From JAMXLO01 sp963791495 (lineage in GTDB: Bacteria > Pseudomonadota > Alphaproteobacteria > Acetobacterales > Acetobacteraceae), in NCBI GenBank assembly GCA_963791495.1, contig CAWBST010000021.1, positions 681,748 to 745,747 on the forward strand: a stretch of DNA of 64,000 bases, written 5' to 3'. Shown in pieces: positions 60,274 to 64,000 of this stretch. A program made the position numbers and the translations under genes. The notes below the pieces were generated by a model. It had not been told where the DNA came from, searched no databases, and worked only from the letters and a program-made list of their open reading frames with translations. Positions within the stretch are counted from its first letter, which is position 1. Each line of letters opens with the position of its first letter.

Positions 60274-61035
60274 ATGGTGTCTACGGCAACAGCACATTCC
60301 CCCCACACATCTGCCGATGAATGGCAGACCCGATGCGACCTTGCCGCCTGCTATCGCCTCGTCGATATGTTTGGGTGGTCAGACTTGATCAACACGCGCA
60401 TCACCGCGCGCGTGCCTGGGGCGCGGGATCATTTTCTGATCAACCCCTACGGTCTCCTGTACGAAGAGGTTACCGCGTCGTCGCTGGTGAAGATCGACGC
60501 CGATGGCAACAAGGTCGAACCGTCGGAGTGCGAGATCAACAGCGGCGGCTTCGCAATACCGAGCGCGATCCATATGGCGCGGCCTGAGGTGCAGTGCGTG
60601 ATTCATACCCACACGATCGCCGGCTGTGCGGTGTCGATGCAAAAGGACGGACTGCTGCCGCTCAACCAGCATGCGCTGCAGGTGATCGGCGATATTGCCT
60701 ATCACGACTACGAAGGTACCGGCCGAAGCTCCGACGAACGCGAGCGCCTCCTCGCCGACTTTGGCGATCGCCGCATCATGGTCCTGCGCAATCATGGCCT
60801 GTTGATTGTGGGGACAAGCATCGCCGAGGCGTTCGTGGCGACATATCGAATGGAACGGGCTTGCGCGATGCAGCTTGCCTTTCAGCAATCGGGCGCCGAG
60901 TTCAGCCCGATTGGTGACGATGTCGTCCGCCGCGCCCGGAGCAAAGCCACGACCTGGGTCAGTGGTTCGGCGAAGCTCGAGTGGCTGGCCCTGCTGCGCA
61001 AGCTCGACCGCATCAACTCGTCCTACAGGCAATAG
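60274..61035 (+). CDS. Class II aldolase/adducin-domain protein
   Basis: This 253-aa protein has the class II aldolase fold: YRLVDMFGWSDLINTRITAR, FLINPYGLLYEEVTASSLVK, the zinc-binding His pair in CVIHTHTIAG and the later His in VLRNHGLLIVG. Members are sugar-phosphate or phenylserine-type aldolases, or epimerases; the substrate is unknown. The ATG at 60274 has GGAGGAA upstream. It is the last gene before a strong hairpin, followed by the ABC sugar transporter genes. Confidence 0.9.
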   Translation: MVSTATAHSPHTSADEWQTRCDLAACYRLVDMFGWSDLINTRITARVPGARDHFLINPYGLLYEEVTASSLVKIDADGNKVEPSECEINSGGFAIPSAIHMARPEVQCVIHTHTIAGCAVSMQKDGLLPLNQHALQVIGDIAYHDYEGTGRSSDERERLLADFGDRRIMVLRNHGLLIVGTSIAEAFVATYRMERACAMQLAFQQSGAEFSPIGDDVVRRARSKATTWVSGSAKLEWLALLRKLDRINSSYRQ

Positions 61036-61070
61036 CCGGCGTCGCTCGCGGGTCTGCGAGCGACGCCGGC
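61035..61070 (+). terminator. 15-bp perfect hairpin after the aldolase gene
   Basis: GCCGGCGTCGCTCGC and GCGAGCGACGCCGGC form a perfect 15-bp stem with a 6-base loop (GGGTCT), starting at the aldolase stop codon. There is no T-run, as often in GC-rich genomes. It likely separates the catabolic unit from the transporter genes. Confidence 0.6.
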
Positions 61071-61136
61071 GGCGCTTGCTGGCCTACGTTGAAGCGTTGA
61101 GCTACATGTTCGAGCGAAATCTCAGGGAGGGCCGCC

Positions 61137-62375
61137 ATGTTTACTCGTCGCTCGGCGGGGCTTGCGGTTGCCGCGATGTTCGTCCTGGCTGCACCCGCAA
61201 GTGCAGAGGAACGCGCTGAAGTCATCCATTGGTGGACGTCCGGCGGTGAATCAGCCGCCGTCAAGGTTTTCGCGGATCAGTTCCGAGCCGCCGGCGGGAC
61301 TTGGGTGGATACTGCGATTGCGGGGGGCGCCAATGCCCGCACCGCCGCCATCAACCGTACGGTCGGCGGCGATCCTCCCACCGCCATGCAGTTCAACACC
61401 GGCAAGCAGTTCGACGATCTGGTGGAGAACGAACTGCTCGCCGACGTGGATGCGCAGGCGGCGGCCCAGAACTGGAAGGCGATCCTGCCGGCCTCTTTCG
61501 TTCAGGCAGTCACGCGCAACGGCCATGTCTACGCCGTGCCAGTCAATATCCACGGTCAGAACTGGCTGTTCTACTCCAATGACGCACTGCACCGCGCCGG
61601 CGTGCAGCCGCCCACGAGCTGGGAGGACCTGTTCCCGGCGCTCGACAAGTTGAAATCAGCCGGGCTGATCCCGCTTGCCTTCAGCGGCCAGAAGAACTGG
61701 GAGCGAAACCTGTTCAACAATGTGATGGCGGGTCGCGGCGGTCACGATCTGTTCGTCGCCTTCTGGGGCAAGCGTGACGTCGCAATGGTGAAGGGCCCTG
61801 AGTTCCGCTCAATTGTCGAGACGTACAAGCGCCTGCACGATTACGTCGACCCCGGCAGTCCCGGGCGCAACTGGAACGATGCAACAAGCCTCGTCATCCA
61901 GGGGAAGGCCGGCATGCAATTCATGGGCGACTGGGCGAAGGGGGAATTCACCGCGGCAGGCATGACACCCGGCAAGGAATATGGCTGCACCGTGCTCAGC
62001 GAACATGGCATGGCCTACGTCATGGGGGGTGATGTGTTCGCCTTCCCGCGCCTGAAGGACACCAGCCAGACCAAGGCCCAGCAGTTGCTCGCGCGCGTGC
62101 TGTTGGAGCCCAAAACTCAGATCGAGTTTGCCCAGAAGAAAGGCTCGATCCCGGTGCGGCTGGATGTGGACACGAGCTCGCTCGATACCTGCGCACGCAA
62201 GGCCTCCGGTTGGGTTGCCGACGCAAAGGCGCAGGTCCCTGCAAACGAACTGTTGTCGCCGCCGGCACTGACGGGTGCCATCGAGGACATCATCTCGCAA
62301 TACTGGAATGACCCGACGATGACGACCGACACATTCATCACCAAGGTAGCAAGCACGCTGTCGCAGCAGTTCTGA
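61137..62375 (+). CDS. Sugar-type ABC transporter substrate-binding protein
   Basis: This 412-aa periplasmic binding protein (SBP family 1) has a Sec signal peptide (GLAVAAMFVLAAPASA). It is followed by VIHWWTSGGESAAVKVFADQ, the hinge region VYAVPVNIHGQNWLFYSN and MQFMGDWAKGEF. It resembles glucose/mannose-binding proteins of alphaproteobacteria. GGGAGG precedes the ATG. The two permease genes follow at once. Confidence 0.93.
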   Translation: MFTRRSAGLAVAAMFVLAAPASAEERAEVIHWWTSGGESAAVKVFADQFRAAGGTWVDTAIAGGANARTAAINRTVGGDPPTAMQFNTGKQFDDLVENELLADVDAQAAAQNWKAILPASFVQAVTRNGHVYAVPVNIHGQNWLFYSNDALHRAGVQPPTSWEDLFPALDKLKSAGLIPLAFSGQKNWERNLFNNVMAGRGGHDLFVAFWGKRDVAMVKGPEFRSIVETYKRLHDYVDPGSPGRNWNDATSLVIQGKAGMQFMGDWAKGEFTAAGMTPGKEYGCTVLSEHGMAYVMGGDVFAFPRLKDTSQTKAQQLLARVLLEPKTQIEFAQKKGSIPVRLDVDTSSLDTCARKASGWVADAKAQVPANELLSPPALTGAIEDIISQYWNDPTMTTDTFITKVASTLSQQF

Positions 62376-62389
62376 CGCCGCCCCGCGCC

Positions 62390-63271
62390 ATGCAGATCGG
62401 CTCCCGCCTGGCAGCGCATGTCGCGCTGGCACCGGCGTTGCTGATTGCGCTGGTCGCGTATTGTGGCGCGATGGGCTGGACGATCTGGATTTCGTTCACC
62501 AACTCGCGGATGTTGCCAAGTTCGGTATTCGTCGGTCTGCGGCAGTATAGCAGCCTTTTGGCCAATGAACGCTGGCAGGTCTCCGCCACCAACATAGCCA
62601 TCTTCGGCCTCTTGTTCATTTCCCTCGCCTTGGTGCTGGGATTTCTGCTCGCCGCGCTGATCGATCAGCGGGTGCGAGGCGAGAGCCTGCTGCGTTCGGT
62701 TTTTCTCTATCCGTTCTCGATGTCCTTCATCGTCACCGGGCTGGCTTGGCGTTGGCTGCTTGATCCAACATTCGGTATCGAAAAGGTCATGCGTGATCTC
62801 GGCCTGGCAGGCTTCCATTTCGATTGGATCGTGCGGCCGGAGCGCGCAATCTACACACTCGTCGCCGCAGCAGTCTGGCATGCCGGAGGGCTGGTCATGG
62901 CAATCATGTTGGCGGGATTACGCGGAGTCGATCCGGAACTCTGGAAGGCGACACGCGTGGACGGGATCCCAGCCTGGCGCGTCTATCTTTTCATCATCGT
63001 GCCGCTGCTTAGGGGGAGCTTCGCGACCGCCATCATCCTGCTCGCGACAAGTGTGGCGCGGCTCTACGATCTGTCGGTAGCGATGACCAACGGCGGACCT
63101 GGCATCGCCTCCGAGGTTCCCGCCAAGTTCGTGATGGATCACCTGTTCGATCGCGGCAATGTCGGTCTGGCGACAGCGGCCGCGACGACGATGCTGATCA
63201 CGGTGGTCGCGGTGATCGCGCCGTTGCTCTATTGGCAGCAAAGCCGCCCCGGCGCACGCCGAACCGGATGA
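62390..63271 (+). CDS. Sugar-type ABC transporter permease (MalF/UgpA class)
   Basis: This 293-aa, six-helix permease has WTIWISFTNSRMLPSSVFVG near the N-terminus, the FLYPFSMSFIVTGLAWRWLL helix and the EAA loop ELWKATRVDGIPAWRVYLFI. It is 14 bp downstream of the binding-protein gene and its stop overlaps the next permease start (ATGA), so the three form one operon. An ATPase gene is expected beyond the right edge. Confidence 0.93.
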   Translation: MQIGSRLAAHVALAPALLIALVAYCGAMGWTIWISFTNSRMLPSSVFVGLRQYSSLLANERWQVSATNIAIFGLLFISLALVLGFLLAALIDQRVRGESLLRSVFLYPFSMSFIVTGLAWRWLLDPTFGIEKVMRDLGLAGFHFDWIVRPERAIYTLVAAAVWHAGGLVMAIMLAGLRGVDPELWKATRVDGIPAWRVYLFIIVPLLRGSFATAIILLATSVARLYDLSVAMTNGGPGIASEVPAKFVMDHLFDRGNVGLATAAATTMLITVVAVIAPLLYWQQSRPGARRTG

Positions 63272-64000
63272 GCGGCGCGACTTTGATCCCCCGTGGCCGT
63301 CCCCCCAGAAAGCTGTCGCCGGCGCGCTTGGGGCTCTATGCGTTCCTGGTCATCTGTGCCCTGTTCTTCCTGACGCCGCTCTATGTGATGCTTGTCACGT
63401 CGCTCAAGGCGATGCCGGAAATCCGCCAGGGTTACATCTTCGCGTGGCCCAGTGCACCGAGCCTCGCTGCCTGGAGCAAGGCATGGTTCGCTGCCTGCAC
63501 CGGACTGTCCTGCAACGGCATCCGCGTCGGCTTCGTCAATTCGCTGCGAATAATGATCCCCAGCGTCATCGTCTCGATCACGGTCGGTGCGATCACCGGC
63601 TATGCGTTGTCGTTCTGGCGACCTCGAGGTGCCGTCGTGCTGTTCGGCGTGCTGATCGCGGTCGCTTTCATTCCGTATCAGGTCTTCATCTATCCGCTGG
63701 TGCGGATCTTCTCACATCTCGGCCTCAACAACTCGGTTCCGGGCATCGTTCTCATCCACACCATCTTTGGCCTGCCGACGATGACGCTGATCTTCCGCAA
63801 CCACTTCGCGGCCCTGCCAGAGGAACTGTTCAAGGCAGCGCGCGTCGACGGCGCGGGCTTCTGGCGCATTTTCGGCGCAATCATGCTGCCTATGGCGCTG
63901 CCGATCATCGTCGTTGCTGTGATACTGCAGGTCACCGGCATCTGGAATGACTTCATCTTCGGCCTGGTGTTTGCCGGCCGTGCGAACCTGCCGATGACTG
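63268..64000 (+). CDS. Sugar-type ABC transporter permease (MalG/UgpE class), cut by the window edge
   Basis: The first 244 codons are present. It starts MSGATLIPRGRPPRKLSPAR, with TPLYVMLVTSLKAMPEIRQG, VGFVNSLRIMIPSVIVSITV, GIVLIHTIFGLPTMTLIFRN and the EAA loop ELFKAARVDGAGFWRIFGAI. The reading frame is still open at 64000 (…GRANLPMT). The start overlaps the preceding permease stop. Confidence 0.92.
   Translation, partial: MSGATLIPRGRPPRKLSPARLGLYAFLVICALFFLTPLYVMLVTSLKAMPEIRQGYIFAWPSAPSLAAWSKAWFAACTGLSCNGIRVGFVNSLRIMIPSVIVSITVGAITGYALSFWRPRGAVVLFGVLIAVAFIPYQVFIYPLVRIFSHLGLNNSVPGIVLIHTIFGLPTMTLIFRNHFAALPEELFKAARVDGAGFWRIFGAIMLPMALPIIVVAVILQVTGIWNDFIFGLVFAGRANLPMT

Noticed and set aside
1..64000. 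tRNA, rRNA, riboswitch, CRISPR, prophage or replication-origin features
   Set aside because: None were recognised on reading both strands; small RNAs cannot be excluded by eye.

Overview
The window is 64 kb of GC-rich bacterial chromosome. It most likely comes from an alphaproteobacterium of the Rhodospirillales/Acetobacteraceae type. This is inferred from base composition, mutS directly upstream of glnD, lnt followed by an Xre regulator, many DppABCD/PhnDE-type uptake systems, and several families of palindromic intergenic repeats. I saw no rRNA, tRNA, CRISPR array, phage or origin. Gene functions below are recognised from motifs and remembered family sequences; no search was run.

Layout. 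0-5 kb: a Dpp-type dipeptide ABC transporter on the minus strand (dppA, B, C, D; dppA and dppC are frameshifted). 4.9-7.7 kb: a PLP-dependent decarboxylase divergent from an ATP-grasp-like protein. 7.8-13.4 kb: mutS, carrying an in-frame palindromic repeat insertion, and glnD. 13.5-15.4 kb: a small secreted repeat protein convergent with a DegP-type protease that has two frameshifts. 15.4-19.5 kb: a housekeeping block (isoprenylcysteine methyltransferase-like protein, nth, a DUF2244 protein, an Xre regulator, lnt). 19.5-28.4 kb: an EamA transporter with a His-rich tail, a ThuA-like protein, an internally duplicated glycosyltransferase-like protein, an MsbA-like exporter and an EmrA/EmrB pump interrupted by a five-hairpin repeat. 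28.4-31.2 kb: phnE-phnE-phnD without the ATPase. 31.3-35.6 kb: a NiCoT transporter, a PadR regulator with a palindromic operator candidate, an FAD monooxygenase and an MFS transporter. 35.7-37.0 kb: an insertion sequence with about 45-bp inverted repeats flanked by CTAG. 37-39 kb: a lipoprotein and a Bcr/CflA-type pump. 39.1-44.5 kb: three tandem cyclase/TolB-like/TPR proteins. 44.7-49.9 kb: a peptidase C26 amidotransferase, an atypical SDR, a SnoaL-like protein, a two-subunit CoA-transferase and a Gln/Ala-rich lipoprotein. 50-64 kb: a Kef-type antiporter followed by a region that looks catabolic (hydrolase, GST, Rieske ferredoxin, two-subunit TPP decarboxylase, TcuA-like flavoprotein, AtuA pair, SDR, class II aldolase) and a sugar-type ABC transporter that runs off the right edge.

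Two features cut across the whole window. First, eleven single-base frame disruptions interrupt otherwise well conserved genes, and ten of them are +1. They are mostly outside homopolymers and look more like assembly errors than natural decay. Second, palindromic REP/BIME-like elements are frequent and in two cases sit in frame inside protein-coding genes (mutS and the transposase), much like the palindromic elements described in Rickettsia genes.
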